Shown here: in pieces, positions 23,966 to 33,722 of the stretch
How positions within the stretch are numbered: position 1 is the first letter of the stretch
Layout: every line of letters starts with the position of its first letter
Source: Candidatus Fusobacterium pullicola
GTDB taxonomy: Bacteria > Fusobacteriota > Fusobacteriia > Fusobacteriales > Fusobacteriaceae
Assembly (NCBI GenBank): GCA_018883725.1
Contig: JAHLFN010000011.1
Coordinates: 1-35,246 of the forward strand
Length of the DNA: 35,246 nucleotides
Direction of reading: 5' to 3'
Position numbers and translations under genes: made by a program
Notes under the pieces: model-generated
Seen by the model: only the letters and a program-made list of their open reading frames with translations
Database searches by the model: none
What the model was told of the DNA's origin: nothing

Positions 23966-24013
23966 GCTTTTTATTTTTTATTTTTGAAAACAGTTTGAAG
24001 TTAACTAAATTAT

Positions 24014-24046
24014 AAAAATAAAAACACAACTCTTTAGTTGTGTTTT
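24014..24046 (-). terminator. Terminator after secY (end of the S10-spc transcript)
   Basis: Minus strand: AAAACACAACT (24046-24036), loop AAAG, AGTTGTGTTTT (24031-24021), then T-rich tail. A perfect 11-pair stem. It separates secY from the cold-shock gene and adk. Confidence 0.9.
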
Positions 24047-24058
24047 TTATATAAAGCT

Positions 24059-25339
24059 CTATATAAATCCTTTATATTCTCTCATTACTAAATGAGCATT
24101 TATTTGTTGAACTGTATCAATAGCTACCCCTACAACAATTATTATTCCTGTTCCTCCAAAGAAAACTGGAAGTCCTAAAGAAGTAAAAATTGCATAAGGA
24201 AGAATTGATATAGCTGCTAAGAAGAAAGCTCCGCCCCAAGTAATTCTTGTAACGACTCCTTCTAAATACTCAACTGTTTCTGTTCCAGGTCTAATACCAG
24301 GAATAGTCCCTCCACCTTGCTTTAAGTTATCTGCTACCTTTTCAGGATCAAATACTATAGCAGTATAGAAGAAAGAGAAAAATATAATAACTGCAGCATA
24401 TATTAACATATATACTGGATGACCTTGACTAAATACCATAGCTAATGTAGTTTTAATTGTATACTCAGATGGAATTGCATTGACAATAGCAGATGGGATC
24501 ATCATAACTACAGATGCAAAGATCACTGGCATAACTCCAGCACTATTTAATTTTAAAGGAATATATGAGTTTTGACCCATTCCTCCTCTTCCATTAAATC
24601 CTTTTCCTACATAGTGAATAGGTATCTTTCTTTGTCCCAGTTGGAAAATAACTATTCCTGCTACTACTAATACTCCAGCTAGAGCTATTAATAATAATAC
24701 TGGTATTAAGAATTTACTTCCTCTCATACTTTGAATTGTCTGAACAACATTCGATGGTCCTCCAGATATTACATTCAAAAATATTAAAAGAGAAACTCCA
24801 TTCCCTATTCCTTTAACAGATATCTGCTCTCCAATCCACATTAAGAAAACTGTTCCAGCAGTCAATGTTACTATTGTTGTAAGGAAAAACATAGTTCCTG
24901 GAGTAGTTACAAGTCCTACAGATTGTAACCACATACATACTCCAAAAGCCTGTATTATTGCTATTCCAATTGTTAAATATCTAGTCCATTGAGTAATCTT
25001 GTTTCTACCAGATTCTCCCTCTTTTTGAATCTCTTCAATCTTAGGAATAATCACGGCTAATAAACTAAATACAATTGATGAGTTAATATAAGGAACTATC
25101 CCAAGAGCAAATATAGATACTCTTTTGAAAGCTCCTCCAGAAAACATATTTATATAACCCAATATATCACTTTGTGCTGTCATAGTTGCAAGTCTATCTA
25201 CATCTACTCCTGGAGCAGGAATATAAGTCCCTACTCTGGCAACTAAAAACATTAACAAGGTGAAGACAATTCTCTCTCTTAACTCAGGAATTTTCATAAT
25301 GCTACTCAATTTCATATTAAATTTTTCCATTAAAGTCAA
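24059..25339 (-). CDS. secY: Protein translocase channel subunit SecY
   Basis: The core of the SecYEG export channel, about 426 residues with ten membrane helices. Typical segments are IPELRERIVFTLLMFLVARVGTYIPAPGVD, LGIVPYINSSIVFSLL, the ERQGK-like region E-E-I-Q-K-E-G-E-S-G-R, and QGGGTIPGIRPG in the large cytosolic loop near the end. I place the start at the TTG 25339-25337, nine bases after GAGGTG. A GTG at 25351 overlaps that site, and an ATG three codons later is too far from it. The choice is uncertain by a few residues. It is the last gene of the S10-spc cluster and is followed by a strong terminator. Confidence 0.95.
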   Translation of the reverse strand: MTLMEKFNMKLSSIMKIPELRERIVFTLLMFLVARVGTYIPAPGVDVDRLATMTAQSDILGYINMFSGGAFKRVSIFALGIVPYINSSIVFSLLAVIIPKIEEIQKEGESGRNKITQWTRYLTIGIAIIQAFGVCMWLQSVGLVTTPGTMFFLTTIVTLTAGTVFLMWIGEQISVKGIGNGVSLLIFLNVISGGPSNVVQTIQSMRGSKFLIPVLLLIALAGVLVVAGIVIFQLGQRKIPIHYVGKGFNGRGGMGQNSYIPLKLNSAGVMPVIFASVVMMIPSAIVNAIPSEYTIKTTLAMVFSQGHPVYMLIYAAVIIFFSFFYTAIVFDPEKVADNLKQGGGTIPGIRPGTETVEYLEGVVTRITWGGAFFLAAISILPYAIFTSLGLPVFFGGTGIIIVVGVAIDTVQQINAHLVMREYKGFI

Positions 25340-25379
25340 AACTAACTTCACCTCGCTTCTAGTCTTAGCAAGTTAAAAA

Positions 25380-25859
25380 TTACTTGTTGTTTTTAGCAAC
25401 GTCAGCAAAAGTTTTAACTTCTATAATTTCTACAACTCCACCTTTAGCTTCTATAGCAGCTTTAGCAGATGCAGAAACTTTGTGAGCTTTTACAGTTAAT
25501 TTTTTATCTAAAGTTCCATTTCCTAAAACTTTGATTCCGTCCATCATTTTTCTAACTAATCCAGTTTCGAATAAGATTTCAGGAGTAACTTCAGCTCCAT
25601 CTTCAAATCTATTTAATAGATCTAATGTGATTATAGCATACTCTTTCTTGAATAATGCGTTAGAGAAACCTCTTTTTGGAACTCTTCTATAGATAGGCAT
25701 TTGTCCACCTTCGAAGTAAGGTTTTACTCCTCCACCAGCTCTAGACTTTTGTCCGTTGCTTCCTTTTCCAGATGTTTTTCCTAATCCAGAAGATTCTCCT
25801 CTTCCAACTCTTTTTCTAGCTTTTCTTGGTACAGAAGGCATTAATTCGTTTAATTTCAT
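25380..25859 (-). CDS. rplO: Large-subunit ribosomal protein L15 (uL15)
   Basis: The 159-residue protein has the basic, glycine-rich N-terminal extension ([19 protein letters not shown], then [16 protein letters not shown]) that threads into 23S rRNA. It is followed by [11 protein letters not shown] and a globular C-terminal part ending at residues ADVAKNNK. It is a late-assembling 50S protein. The ATG is one base after the rpmD stop codon, and the ribosome binding site (AGGAGG) is inside rpmD, which favours coupled translation. Complete. Confidence 0.97.
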   Translation of the reverse strand: MKLNELMPSVPRKARKRVGRGESSGLGKTSGKGSNGQKSRAGGGVKPYFEGGQMPIYRRVPKRGFSNALFKKEYAIITLDLLNRFEDGAEVTPEILFETGLVRKMMDGIKVLGNGTLDKKLTVKAHKVSASAKAAIEAKGGVVEIIEVKTFADVAKNNK

Positions 25860-25860
25860 A

Positions 25861-26046
25861 TTAAGCTTGCACCTCCTCTACTTTAAGTAAGTAAGAAACT
25901 TGAGCTAGTTTTCCTTTTAACTCAGGAGTTTCTACGTGCTCCACAACATCATTCATCTTCTTAAGCCCTAGCGACTTTACAGTTGCTATGTGGTTAGGCT
26001 TTCTTCCGATTATGCTTTTTACAAGCTCTATTCTAAGCTTTACCAT
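25861..26046 (-). CDS. rpmD: Large-subunit ribosomal protein L30 (uL30)
   Basis: A 61-residue bacterial-type L30, starting [31 protein letters not shown]. The S-x-I-G-R and T-x-x-x-L-G-L-x-K segments are the family signature. It lies between rpsE and rplO, the usual place. The ATG has a GGGAGG site (spacing about nine bases). Some bacteria lack this gene; here it is intact. Confidence 0.96.
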   Translation of the reverse strand: MVKLRIELVKSIIGRKPNHIATVKSLGLKKMNDVVEHVETPELKGKLAQVSYLLKVEEVQA

Positions 26047-26058
26047 CTAAATTCCCTC

Positions 26059-26562
26059 CTAGCTTAAGATATCTTTAACTTCTTTACCTCTTAAAGCAGC
26101 GATTTGCTCAGCTGTTCTAAGTGATTTTAAAGCTTCTATTGTAGCTCTAGCAACGTTGTGTTTGTTTCTAGAACCTTTGATTTTTGTTAAAATGTCATGT
26201 ACTCCAACAAGCTCTAATATTTCTCTTGTTGCAGAACCAGCGATAACTCCAGTTCCTTCGTAAGCTGGTGCCATCCATAAAGTTGTTGCTCCCCATTTTC
26301 CTTCAATTTCATGAGGAATAGTAGATCCTTTTAGAGAAACATCTACTAAATTTTTCTTTGCAGAAGAAAGTGCTTTTCTTATAGCATCAGGTACACCATT
26401 AGCTTTTCCTAATCCTAATCCAACTCTACCTTCTCCATCTCCAACAGCTGCTAAAACTGAGAAAGATATTGTTCTTCCTCCTTTTGTTGTCTTAGAAACT
26501 CTTGATATCTTTAATAATTTTTCTTGATATTGTTTTTCTTCTCTATTTGCTAACTTAGACAA
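26059..26562 (-). CDS. rpsE: Small-subunit ribosomal protein S5 (uS5)
   Basis: The 167-residue protein has the double-stranded-RNA-binding-like N-terminal domain with VSKTTKGGRTISFSVLAAVGDGEGRVG and GLGKANGVPDAI. The C-terminal domain has GTGVIAGSATREILELVGVHDILTKIKGS. It takes part in translational accuracy. The start codon is TTG (26562-26560), with GGAGG seven to eight bases upstream. Normal length. It follows rplR by 24 bases. Confidence 0.97.
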   Translation of the reverse strand: MSKLANREEKQYQEKLLKISRVSKTTKGGRTISFSVLAAVGDGEGRVGLGLGKANGVPDAIRKALSSAKKNLVDVSLKGSTIPHEIEGKWGATTLWMAPAYEGTGVIAGSATREILELVGVHDILTKIKGSRNKHNVARATIEALKSLRTAEQIAALRGKEVKDILS

Positions 26563-26586
26563 GTGAAATCCTCCTCTCTAATAGAA

Positions 26587-26955
26587 TTAGAAGCTTAATC
26601 CAGCTTCTCTAGCTGCCTCAGCAAGAGCTGCTACTCTTCCTGTGTATTTGTATCCTGATCTATCGAATACGATATTAGTTATTCCTTTAGCTGCTGCTCT
26701 TTCTGCTAATGCTTTACCAACAGTTTTAGCAGCCTCTACATTTCCACCATTTGCAATATTTGCTTTTAACGCTTTATCAATAGTTGATGCAGAAACTAGA
26801 GTTACTCCATTAACATCATCTATTAATTGAGCAAAGATATTGTTGTTTGATCTATATACAGAAAGTCTTGGTCTATCAGCTGTACCAGAAATTTTGTTTC
26901 TGATTGATAAATGCTTTCTTGTTCTTACAGCTTGTCTATCTACCTTCTTAAACAA
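26587..26955 (-). CDS. rplR: Large-subunit ribosomal protein L18 (uL18)
   Basis: A 122-residue 5S rRNA-binding protein. It has [37 protein letters not shown], the [13 protein letters not shown] segment and the closing [26 protein letters not shown], all conserved in L18. The start is a TTG codon (26955-26953) downstream of GGAGG. It acts together with L5 to load 5S rRNA. Between rplF and rpsE, as usual. Confidence 0.97.
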   Translation of the reverse strand: MFKKVDRQAVRTRKHLSIRNKISGTADRPRLSVYRSNNNIFAQLIDDVNGVTLVSASTIDKALKANIANGGNVEAAKTVGKALAERAAAKGITNIVFDRSGYKYTGRVAALAEAAREAGLSF

Positions 26956-26984
26956 CTGTCTTACCTCCTTTTAGTTAAGCTACC

Positions 26985-27518
26985 TTACGATTTTTTACCT
27001 TCTTTTCTTCTAACAACTTCGTCAGAATACTTAACTCCTTTTCCTTTGTATGGCTCAGGAGCTCTTTTAGCTCTTATATCAGCAGCAACTTGTCCTACTA
27101 CATCTTTCTCGATACCGTCGATGTGGATAGTTGTATTTTTTTCAACTGTGAATGTAATTCCAGCTACTTCATCGATTACAACTGGATGTGAGTATCCTAG
27201 TGCTAACTCTAATCCTTTTCCTTTTGCAGCTGCTCTGTATCCAACTCCAACTAGGTTAAGAGTTTTTCTGAATCCTTGAGAAACTCCTACTATCATGTTG
27301 TTGATTAGAGCTCTTGTAGTTCCGTGTATAGCTCTTACAGCTGGTAAATCGTTAGGTCTTTCGATAACGATTTCATTTTCTTCTTTTTTTATAGTTAATT
27401 CTGAATTAAATTCTCTTGTTAGAGTACCTTTTGGTCCTTTTACAGTAACTACGTTTCCGTTTATTGTTACTTCAACTCCAGAAGGCACTATTATAGGTTT
27501 TTTACCTACTCTTGACAT
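26985..27518 (-). CDS. rplF: Large-subunit ribosomal protein L6 (uL6)
   Basis: The 177-residue protein is made of two tandem related domains. It starts [21 protein letters not shown] and carries [32 protein letters not shown] and, at the end, the rRNA-binding [29 protein letters not shown] signature region. L6 lies near the sarcin-ricin loop and the factor-binding site. ATG with GGAGG upstream. Normal length and position after rpsH. Confidence 0.98.
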   Translation of the reverse strand: MSRVGKKPIIVPSGVEVTINGNVVTVKGPKGTLTREFNSELTIKKEENEIVIERPNDLPAVRAIHGTTRALINNMIVGVSQGFRKTLNLVGVGYRAAAKGKGLELALGYSHPVVIDEVAGITFTVEKNTTIHIDGIEKDVVGQVAADIRAKRAPEPYKGKGVKYSDEVVRRKEGKKS

Positions 27519-27543
27519 TTACTAACACCTCCTAAGTTATTTA

Positions 27544-27939
27544 TTACCAAACAAATGCAAGAATTTCTCCACCTACGTTTTCTCTTCTAGCTACTCTGTC
27601 AGTAACAATTCCCTTAGAAGTAGATACGATAGCAATTCCTAATCCTGATAATACTCTTGGCATATCCTCAACTGAAGAATATACTCTTCTTCCAGGTTTA
27701 GAGATTCTTTTTATTCCTTTGATAACTCTCTCTTTACCATCATATTTTAAGTAAACTCTTATATTTTTCTTGTTCCCATCAGTCACAACTTTATAGTTAG
27801 CTATATACCCTTCTTCTTTTAGGATTTCTGCTAATCTATCTTTTAAATTTGAATGAGGTACATCTACTTTCTCGTGCATTACTGCATTTGCATTTCTGAT
27901 TCTTGTTAACATATCAGCAATTGGATCTGTTAAATACAT
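27544..27939 (-). CDS. rpsH: Small-subunit ribosomal protein S8 (uS8)
   Basis: The 131-residue protein starts [20 protein letters not shown] and ends with the [31 protein letters not shown] region, both diagnostic of S8. It binds helix 21 of 16S rRNA. In E. coli S8 represses the spc operon by binding the rplE message; I could not verify a matching site in the rplX-rplE junction here. ATG with GGAGG upstream. Confidence 0.98.
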   Translation of the reverse strand: MYLTDPIADMLTRIRNANAVMHEKVDVPHSNLKDRLAEILKEEGYIANYKVVTDGNKKNIRVYLKYDGKERVIKGIKRISKPGRRVYSSVEDMPRVLSGLGIAIVSTSKGIVTDRVARRENVGGEILAFVW

Positions 27940-27965
27940 CTACGAAAATCCTCCTTCCTATAATA

Positions 27966-28253
27966 TTACCAAGATGATTTTTTAACTCCTGGTATTACTC
28001 CAGCTCCTGCAAGCTGTCTGAATTTTACTCTCGAAATTCCAAATTCTCTCATGAATCCTCTTGGTCTTCCGTCTAACTGACATCTATTTCTTTTTCTAAC
28101 TACAGAAGAGTCTTTTGGAAGTTTGTTTAATTCGAACATTGCTTCCATATCTCCTTCAGCAACTCTCTTCTTTAGTTCAGCTCTTTTTTCAGCATATTTC
28201 TCGCATAGTTCAGCTCTTTTAACATCTCTAGCGATCATTGACTTCTTTGCCAT
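27966..28253 (-). CDS. rpsN: Small-subunit ribosomal protein S14 (uS14), zinc-free long type
   Basis: The 95-residue protein is the long form of S14 and lacks the two CxxC zinc motifs of the short 61-residue type. It has [43 protein letters not shown] and the C-terminal [25 protein letters not shown]. The zinc-free form means this core protein does not depend on zinc supply, whereas L36 in the same region does keep its zinc site. ATG with AGGAGG-like site. Between rplE and rpsH as usual. Confidence 0.97.
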   Translation of the reverse strand: MAKKSMIARDVKRAELCEKYAEKRAELKKRVAEGDMEAMFELNKLPKDSSVVRKRNRCQLDGRPRGFMREFGISRVKFRQLAGAGVIPGVKKSSW

Positions 28254-28275
28254 TTATTCTTTACCCTCCTCACTA

Positions 28276-28827
28276 TTACTTTTTGAAAGGCATTCCAAAC
28301 GCCTTAAGTAAAGCTCTTCCTTCTTCATCATTTTTAGCAGAAGAAACGATAGTGATAGACATTCCTAAAAGTTTTTCAACTTTATCAAATTCGATTTCAG
28401 GGAATACTAATTGATCTCTTAATCCTAAAGAGTAGTTTCCTCTTCCGTCGAATGAGTTAGCTGAAATTCCTTCGAAGTCTCTTACTCTTGGAAGAACTAC
28501 ATTCACTAATCTATCTAGAAAATCGTACATTCTTTCTTTTCTTAAAGTAACTTTTGCTCCGATTGGCATTCCTTCTCTTAATTTGAATCCTGCTTCAGAT
28601 TTCTTAGCTTTTCTTACTATTGGTTTTTGTCCAGTGATAATAGTTAGATCTCCCATAGCAGCATCTATTAATTTAGAGTTTTGAGTAGCTTCTCCAACTC
28701 CCATATTCACTATTATCTTTTCTAGCTTTGGACATTCCATAACGTTATTTATTCCTAATTCTTTCATTAAAGCTGGAGATATAACGTCGTTATATAATTT
28801 ATGATATCTAGAAACGTATTTAGACAC
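28276..28827 (-). CDS. rplE: Large-subunit ribosomal protein L5 (uL5)
   Basis: The 183-residue protein starts with [24 protein letters not shown] and has [36 protein letters not shown] and [20 protein letters not shown], all typical of L5. It binds 5S rRNA and contacts the P-site tRNA. The start is GTG (28827-28825), with GGGAGG about nine bases upstream. Complete. It follows rplX by 18 bases. Confidence 0.98.
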   Translation of the reverse strand: MSKYVSRYHKLYNDVISPALMKELGINNVMECPKLEKIIVNMGVGEATQNSKLIDAAMGDLTIITGQKPIVRKAKKSEAGFKLREGMPIGAKVTLRKERMYDFLDRLVNVVLPRVRDFEGISANSFDGRGNYSLGLRDQLVFPEIEFDKVEKLLGMSITIVSSAKNDEEGRALLKAFGMPFKK

Positions 28828-28845
28828 TTACGTTTTCCTCCCTTC

Positions 28846-29187
28846 TTATAGAACTTCTCCTGATACTTTTGAGTATCTTACTTTCTTACCATCTACCATT
28901 TTGTATCCAACTCTTGTTGGTTTTCCAGCTTTCTCATCGAATAACATTACTTTAGATGAGAATATAGCAGCTGGCTTGCTAACAACTCCACCTTGTGGGT
29001 TTATTGGAGTTGGCTTCATATGTTTAGTTACTATGTTTATTCCTTCAACTACAACTTTTCCTTTTTTAGGGAAAACTTTTACAACTTTACCTGTTTTACC
29101 TTTATCTTTACCAGATATTACATAAACCATATCTCCAGTTTTTACATGTAAAGTTTCTGGTATAAATTTAATTTTAGGTTTAGCCAC
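28846..29187 (-). CDS. rplX: Large-subunit ribosomal protein L24 (uL24)
   Basis: The 113-residue protein contains the KOW motif (about residues 18-45: [25 protein letters not shown]) followed by the [12 protein letters not shown] segment and a basic C-terminus. It is one of the two proteins that start 50S assembly. Start codon GTG (29187-29185), downstream of GGAGG. Normal length and position between rplN and rplE. Confidence 0.97.
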   Translation of the reverse strand: MAKPKIKFIPETLHVKTGDMVYVISGKDKGKTGKVVKVFPKKGKVVVEGINIVTKHMKPTPINPQGGVVSKPAAIFSSKVMLFDEKAGKPTRVGYKMVDGKKVRYSKVSGEVL

Positions 29188-29211
29188 GATATTAGCCTCC
29201 TCTCTCGATTA

Positions 29212-29580
29212 TTAGATTACTTCTGGAGCTAGAGATAAAATCTTCATGAAGTTTTTAGCTCTTAACTCTCTTGCAACTGGTCCAAATATTCTTGTTGCTT
29301 TTGGCTCATTGTTGTTATTGATTATAACTCCTGCGTTATCATCAAATTTGATGTATGATCCATCTTCTCTTCTTAATTCTTTTTTAGTTCTAACTATTAC
29401 AGCCTTAACTACGTCACCTTTTTTAACGTTTCCACCTGGAATCGCTTCTTTAACAGATGCTACAACGATGTCTCCGATTCTTCCGAATCTCTTTTTAGAT
29501 CCACCTAGTACTCTGATTATCATTAATTTTTTTGCACCTGAGTTATCAGCAACGTTAAGGATAGTTTGTTGTTGTACCAT
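29212..29580 (-). CDS. rplN: Large-subunit ribosomal protein L14 (uL14)
   Basis: The 122-residue protein starts with [20 protein letters not shown] and has [27 protein letters not shown] and [24 protein letters not shown], a nearly invariant L14 sequence. It lies at the subunit interface and is the binding site of the silencing factor RsfS in bacteria. ATG with GGAGG upstream. Normal length. Confidence 0.98.
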   Translation of the reverse strand: MVQQQTILNVADNSGAKKLMIIRVLGGSKKRFGRIGDIVVASVKEAIPGGNVKKGDVVKAVIVRTKKELRREDGSYIKFDDNAGVIINNNNEPKATRIFGPVARELRAKNFMKILSLAPEVI

Positions 29581-29610
29581 TAAATTATCCTCCTCTCACA
29601 ATAATTGGAA

Positions 29611-29862
29611 TTATCTAGCTTTCTCAACAATCTCTACTAGTCTCCATCTTTTATCTCTTGATAATGGTCTAGTTTCCATAATTCTTACTCTATCTCCAGT
29701 TTGAGCTACATTATTTTCATCGTGAGCTTTAAACTTAGTAGTGCTTTTTACTCTCTTCTTATAGATTGGGTGTAAAGCCATTGTTTCTATTGCAACAACG
29801 ATAGTTTTATCCATTTTATCAGAAACAACTATTCCTTCTCTTACTTTTCTTTCGTTTCTCAA
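29611..29862 (-). CDS. rpsQ: Small-subunit ribosomal protein S17 (uS17)
   Basis: The 83-residue OB-fold protein has [42 protein letters not shown] and [27 protein letters not shown], typical of S17. The start is a TTG codon (29862-29860) eight bases after GGAGG; an ATG just upstream is out of frame and reaches a stop within two codons. Normal length and position after rpmC. Confidence 0.96.
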   Translation of the reverse strand: MRNERKVREGIVVSDKMDKTIVVAIETMALHPIYKKRVKSTTKFKAHDENNVAQTGDRVRIMETRPLSRDKRWRLVEIVEKAR

Positions 29863-29909
29863 GACATTAACCTCCTCTTCCTAAGAATCAATTTATACTA
29901 TGAATGAGA

Positions 29910-30092
29910 TTATCTTTCATTTAAGATTGTATTTATTCTAGCAATTTCTCTTCTAACTTCTCTGATTTTAGCAGTGTTAGTAAGTTGACCTAATGAAAGT
30001 TGGAACTTTAGGTTGAATAACTCTTCCTTAAGCTCTTTACACTTAACAACTAAGTCTTCAGTTGACATTTCTCTTATTTCCTTAGCTCTCAT
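29910..30092 (-). CDS. rpmC: Large-subunit ribosomal protein L29 (uL29)
   Basis: A 60-residue two-helix protein near the exit tunnel. It has [15 protein letters not shown], the [19 protein letters not shown] segment and [17 protein letters not shown], all diagnostic. Its ATG overlaps the rplP stop codon by one base (TAATG), indicating coupled translation. It docks signal recognition particle and trigger factor together with L23. Normal length. Confidence 0.96.
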   Translation of the reverse strand: MRAKEIREMSTEDLVVKCKELKEELFNLKFQLSLGQLTNTAKIREVRREIARINTILNER

Positions 30093-30514
30093 TAGTTTTC
30101 ACCACCATTCTCTCTTTTTACTATTTTACATCTTACAGGAAGTTTCATAGATGCTTTTCTTAATGCTGCTAAAGCTTTCTCTTCTGTTACTCCAGAAACT
30201 TCGAACATTATTCTTCCTGGTAGTACTACTGCTACCCAACCTTCAACGCTTCCTTTACCTTTACCCATTCTCACTCCAGCTGGTCTAGCTGTGATAGGTT
30301 TGTCAGGGAATATTCTTATGAAAGTTTTTCCTTCTCTTCTGAATGTTCTGTTGATCGCAACCCTGCACGATTCGATTTGTCTATTTGTTATCCAGTGTGG
30401 CTCAAGAGCTTGTAGTCCGTAATCTCCGAATGCTACAGTGTTTCCTCTTTGAGCTGTACCTTTCATTCTACCTCTAAACATTTTTCTATGTTTTGTTCTT
30501 TTTGGCATTAACAT
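30092..30514 (-). CDS. rplP: Large-subunit ribosomal protein L16 (uL16)
   Basis: The 140-residue protein starts [19 protein letters not shown], a typical L16 start, and has [30 protein letters not shown] and [20 protein letters not shown]. It helps organise the A-site and the peptidyl transferase centre. The first of two close ATGs is preferred because of the GGAGGAG spacing and because family members begin with MLMPKR or MLLPKR. Its ribosome binding site lies inside the rpsC end, which indicates coupling. Confidence 0.97.
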   Translation of the reverse strand: MLMPKRTKHRKMFRGRMKGTAQRGNTVAFGDYGLQALEPHWITNRQIESCRVAINRTFRREGKTFIRIFPDKPITARPAGVRMGKGKGSVEGWVAVVLPGRIMFEVSGVTEEKALAALRKASMKLPVRCKIVKRENGGEN

Positions 30515-30516
30515 GA

Positions 30517-31173
30517 CTACGCTTCTCCTCCTTCCCTTTTAGTTGGAAGAACTTCACCATGGAAAACCCATACTTTTATTCCAAGAGCTCCATAAGTTGT
30601 GTGAGCTGTTGCTGTTGCATAATCAATATCAGCTCTTAATGTATGTAAAGGAACTTTTCCTTCAACTACCCACTCAGCTCTGGCAATTTCTGCTCCATTT
30701 AGTCTTCCTGAAACCATAACTTTGATTCCTTTAGCTCCAGCTCTCATAGCTCTCATTACAGCTTGGCTTACAGCTCTTTTGTATGCTACCCTTTTCTCGA
30801 TTGAAGTAGCTATATTTTCTGCAACAAGTACAGCATCTTTGTTAAATTCTTTAACTTCTTGTACTTTTACAGTTACTTTCTTTCCAGTTAATTTCTCAAG
30901 ATTTACTCTTAAGTTATCTATTTCAGCACCTTTTCTTCCGATGATTATTCCCGCTTTAGCTGTGTAAACAAGAACTACTACATTTGAAGGAGAAGTTCTT
31001 TCAATTTTTACTTTTGCTATTCCTGCGTGGAAGTAGTTTTTCTTAACATACTCTCTGATTTTTACATCTTCATGGAAGTACTTAGCGTATTCCTTCTTGT
31101 CTGCATACCAGTTAGAATCCCAAGATCTTGTAATTCCAAGTCTTAGTCCTCTAGGGTCTACTTTTTGTCCCAC
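30517..31173 (-). CDS. rpsC: Small-subunit ribosomal protein S3 (uS3)
   Basis: The 218-residue protein has the KH type II domain with [16 protein letters not shown], and the C-terminal S3 region with [55 protein letters not shown] and the final [16 protein letters not shown]. It lies at the mRNA entry site and has helicase activity in E. coli. Start codon GTG (31173-31171) with GGAGG about eight bases upstream. Normal length. Confidence 0.98.
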   Translation of the reverse strand: MGQKVDPRGLRLGITRSWDSNWYADKKEYAKYFHEDVKIREYVKKNYFHAGIAKVKIERTSPSNVVVLVYTAKAGIIIGRKGAEIDNLRVNLEKLTGKKVTVKVQEVKEFNKDAVLVAENIATSIEKRVAYKRAVSQAVMRAMRAGAKGIKVMVSGRLNGAEIARAEWVVEGKVPLHTLRADIDYATATAHTTYGALGIKVWVFHGEVLPTKREGGEA

Positions 31174-31190
31174 AGTCTTACCTCCTTAAA

Positions 31191-31523
31191 CTACTTTTCA
31201 GAAACAGCAACAACAATGTGAGCTGTTGGCTTTCTGATTATATCTGCTCTTCCCATAGCTCTAGGCATTATTCTCTTAAGAGCTGGTCCATCATTTATCA
31301 TAATTGTTGAAACTACTAACTTATCTTCGTCCATTTTGAAGTTGTTAGTTGCATTAGCAATAGCTGATGCTAATGTCTTCTTTATTAATCTAGCTGCTTT
31401 TTTATTTGTAAATTCTAGAATATCTAATGCTTCTTGTGCTGATTTTCCTCTCACTAAGTCAGCTACCAATCTAGCTTTTCTAGGAGACATTCTTACGTAT
31501 CTCGTAATTGCTCTAGCTTCCAC
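31191..31523 (-). CDS. rplV: Large-subunit ribosomal protein L22 (uL22)
   Basis: The 110-residue protein has [26 protein letters not shown] and, near the end, the beta-hairpin that lines the exit tunnel, [26 protein letters not shown]. It is the macrolide-proximal protein of the tunnel. The start is GTG (31523-31521), with GGAGG about ten bases upstream. Normal length and position between rpsS and rpsC. Confidence 0.98.
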   Translation of the reverse strand: MEARAITRYVRMSPRKARLVADLVRGKSAQEALDILEFTNKKAARLIKKTLASAIANATNNFKMDEDKLVVSTIMINDGPALKRIMPRAMGRADIIRKPTAHIVVAVSEK

Positions 31524-31564
31524 TAGTCCAACCTCCTCTTTACTTTCTCAAATATATGCTTAAA

Positions 31565-31843
31565 TTATTTTTTCTTTTTCTTGTCTACTCCGTGTCCGTA
31601 GTAAGTTCTAGTTGGTGCAAATTCTCCTAATTTGTGTCCAACCATTTGCTCAGTTACGTGAACAGGGATGTGTTTTTTCCCGTTATATACACCAAAAGTT
31701 AATCCAATGAAGTTAGGGAATATTGTTGATCTTCTTGACCAAGTCTTAATAACTGCTTTTAAGTTTCCAGAAGCTACTGCATCTTCAACTTTTTTCATTA
31801 AGTGGTGGTCACAGAAAGGTCCTTTTTTTAATGATCTAGCCAT
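31565..31843 (-). CDS. rpsS: Small-subunit ribosomal protein S19 (uS19)
   Basis: The 92-residue protein starts [20 protein letters not shown] and has [29 protein letters not shown] and [23 protein letters not shown], nearly invariant S19 features. It binds the 30S head next to S13. ATG with AGGAGG upstream. Normal length and position after rplB. Confidence 0.98.
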   Translation of the reverse strand: MARSLKKGPFCDHHLMKKVEDAVASGNLKAVIKTWSRRSTIFPNFIGLTFGVYNGKKHIPVHVTEQMVGHKLGEFAPTRTYYGHGVDKKKKK

Positions 31844-31872
31844 TCCTTATTAGCCTCCTCTCGAATTTAGAA

Positions 31873-32703
31873 TTACTTATCGTTTCTTCTTCTTACGATA
31901 AACTTATCTGTAGTTTTCTTACCTCTAGTTTTAACACCTAAAGCAGGTTTTCCCCAAGGTGTTAAAGGAGCTTTTCTACCTACAGGATTCTTTCCTTCTC
32001 CTCCTCCATGAGGGTGATCAACTGGGTTCATTACAGATCCTCTTACATGAGGTCTTCTACCCATATGTCTGTTTCTTCCAGCTTTACCAATTTGTACTAA
32101 GCTATGTTCTGAGTTTCCTACTTCACCGATTGTAGCCATACACTCACCGTGGATTAATCTTAATTCTCCAGATGGTAACTCAACGTGACAGTAAGTTCCT
32201 TCTTTTGCAACTAGTCTTGCTGCAGTTCCTGCAGATCTAACTAATTGTCCACCCTTTCCTCTTTGTAGTTCAATATTGTGTATTTGAACCCCAACTGGCA
32301 TATCTTTTATTTTAAGTGCGTTTCCTGGTTTAATCTCTGCTTGAGATCCTGCCATAACCATGTCACCTTTTTTTAGTCCTTTAGGAGCTAGTATATATCT
32401 TTTTTCTCCATCTACGTAGAATAAAAGAGCTATATTAGCTGTTCTATTTGGATCATACTCGATAGATTCTACTCTAGCAGGTATATCTAATTTATTTCTC
32501 TTGAAATCGATAATTCTGTAAAGTCTTTTGTGTCCTTTTTGTCTATCTCTACATGTTCTGTGTCCATAGTTGTCTCTTCCATATGCAGATTTTAAAGGTA
32601 CAGTTAAAGACTTTTCAGGTCTTACATTATCTAAATCCGTATTAACTAATCTAGACATTCCTCTTTGTCCGTTAGTAATAGGTTTCATTTTTCTAATAGC
32701 CAT
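31873..32703 (-). CDS. rplB: Large-subunit ribosomal protein L2 (uL2)
   Basis: The 276-residue protein is essential for peptidyl transfer and subunit joining. Signatures include [19 protein letters not shown] (about 43-61), [25 protein letters not shown], and the C-terminal [32 protein letters not shown], with the important conserved histidines. ATG ten bases after GGAGG. A 69-base gap separates it from rplW, one of the larger gaps in this cluster, with no clear element apart from the ribosome binding site. Confidence 0.98.
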   Translation of the reverse strand: MAIRKMKPITNGQRGMSRLVNTDLDNVRPEKSLTVPLKSAYGRDNYGHRTCRDRQKGHKRLYRIIDFKRNKLDIPARVESIEYDPNRTANIALLFYVDGEKRYILAPKGLKKGDMVMAGSQAEIKPGNALKIKDMPVGVQIHNIELQRGKGGQLVRSAGTAARLVAKEGTYCHVELPSGELRLIHGECMATIGEVGNSEHSLVQIGKAGRNRHMGRRPHVRGSVMNPVDHPHGGGEGKNPVGRKAPLTPWGKPALGVKTRGKKTTDKFIVRRRNDK

Positions 32704-32772
32704 TTTTGCTTAACCTCCGAAAAAATTCCTTATTCTCTAGACCTATATATATCTTTAGCCGTTATATATTAA

Positions 32773-33060
32773 TTACACTTCTTTGAAGTAAGTAATTGTG
32801 CTTCCTTGTGCTAACTTAACGATAGCCTTCTTTTTAGCTTGAGTTTTGTAAAGTTTCATTCCGTGTCTTTTTACAACTGGTTTAGAGTTTAAAGTAGATA
32901 CAGATTCAACTTTTACGTTAAATAATTCCTCTACAGCTTTTCTTATTTGAATTTTGTTTGCTTTTGTGTTTACTTCGAAAGTATATTTGTTGTACTCTCT
33001 TCTTAACATTTCACTTTTTTCAGTGATAACAGGTCTTTTGATGATATCATAAGCTGTCAT
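32773..33060 (-). CDS. rplW: Large-subunit ribosomal protein L23 (uL23)
   Basis: The 95-residue protein has TAYDIIKRPVITEKSEMLR, YTFEVNTKANKIQIRKAVEELFNVKVESVSTLN and a basic C-terminal part. It lies at the exit of the peptide tunnel, where trigger factor and SRP dock. The ATG overlaps the rplD stop by one base (TAATG), so the two are probably translationally coupled. Normal length. Confidence 0.97.
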   Translation of the reverse strand: MTAYDIIKRPVITEKSEMLRREYNKYTFEVNTKANKIQIRKAVEELFNVKVESVSTLNSKPVVKRHGMKLYKTQAKKKAIVKLAQGSTITYFKEV

Positions 33061-33692
33061 TATCCAAGCACCTCCTCTATTGTAGTTAGTGCTTCTCTAG
33101 TAAGAATTACTTTCTCTTGTTTTAATAACCAGTAAACTCCTATTTCATTTGGTTGTAATACAACTGCATTTTCTAGGTTTCTTACTGATAAGTATAAGTT
33201 GTAATCCTTCATTTCTGCTAAGTCATTTACTACGAATAATTGCTTGTTAGTTGCATTGATTGCATTTGTTAAAGCAACTATTGTTTTTGTTCTTGGAGTT
33301 TCGATAGTTCCATCTAAAACTAAGATATCTCCATTAGCAACTTTAGCAGATAAAGCTGATCTTAATGCTAAGTTTCTTACTTTCTTGTTTACTTTTTTCT
33401 CGTATGATCTTGGTTGAGGTCCGAATGTTACTCCTCCTCCAACCATGTGAGGAGCTCTGATACTTCCTTGTCTTGCTCTACCAGTTCCCTTTTGTTTGAA
33501 AGGTTTTCTTCCTCCTCCTCTAACCATTGCTCTAGTCTTAGTAGCTGCAGTTCCTTGTCTAGCAGCTGCTAATTCTGCAGTTAGTACTTCGTGAAGTACT
33601 GCTTGATTAGGCTCAATCCCAAACACTGTATCTTTAACTTCTACAGTTCCAGTTTGAGTTCCTGTCAAGTCATATATGTTTAAAACTGCCAT
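33060..33692 (-). CDS. rplD: Large-subunit ribosomal protein L4 (uL4)
   Basis: The 210-residue protein has the family's [42 protein letters not shown] loop that enters the exit tunnel, then [16 protein letters not shown]. In E. coli L4 represses the S10 operon through its leader. Here the obvious structured gap lies between rpsJ and rplC, two genes upstream, so a similar role is possible but not shown. ATG with GGAGG upstream. Confidence 0.98.
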   Translation of the reverse strand: MAVLNIYDLTGTQTGTVEVKDTVFGIEPNQAVLHEVLTAELAAARQGTAATKTRAMVRGGGRKPFKQKGTGRARQGSIRAPHMVGGGVTFGPQPRSYEKKVNKKVRNLALRSALSAKVANGDILVLDGTIETPRTKTIVALTNAINATNKQLFVVNDLAEMKDYNLYLSVRNLENAVVLQPNEIGVYWLLKQEKVILTREALTTIEEVLG

Positions 33693-33722
33693 TATTTTCC
33701 TCCTTCCACATCTACTAATGAA

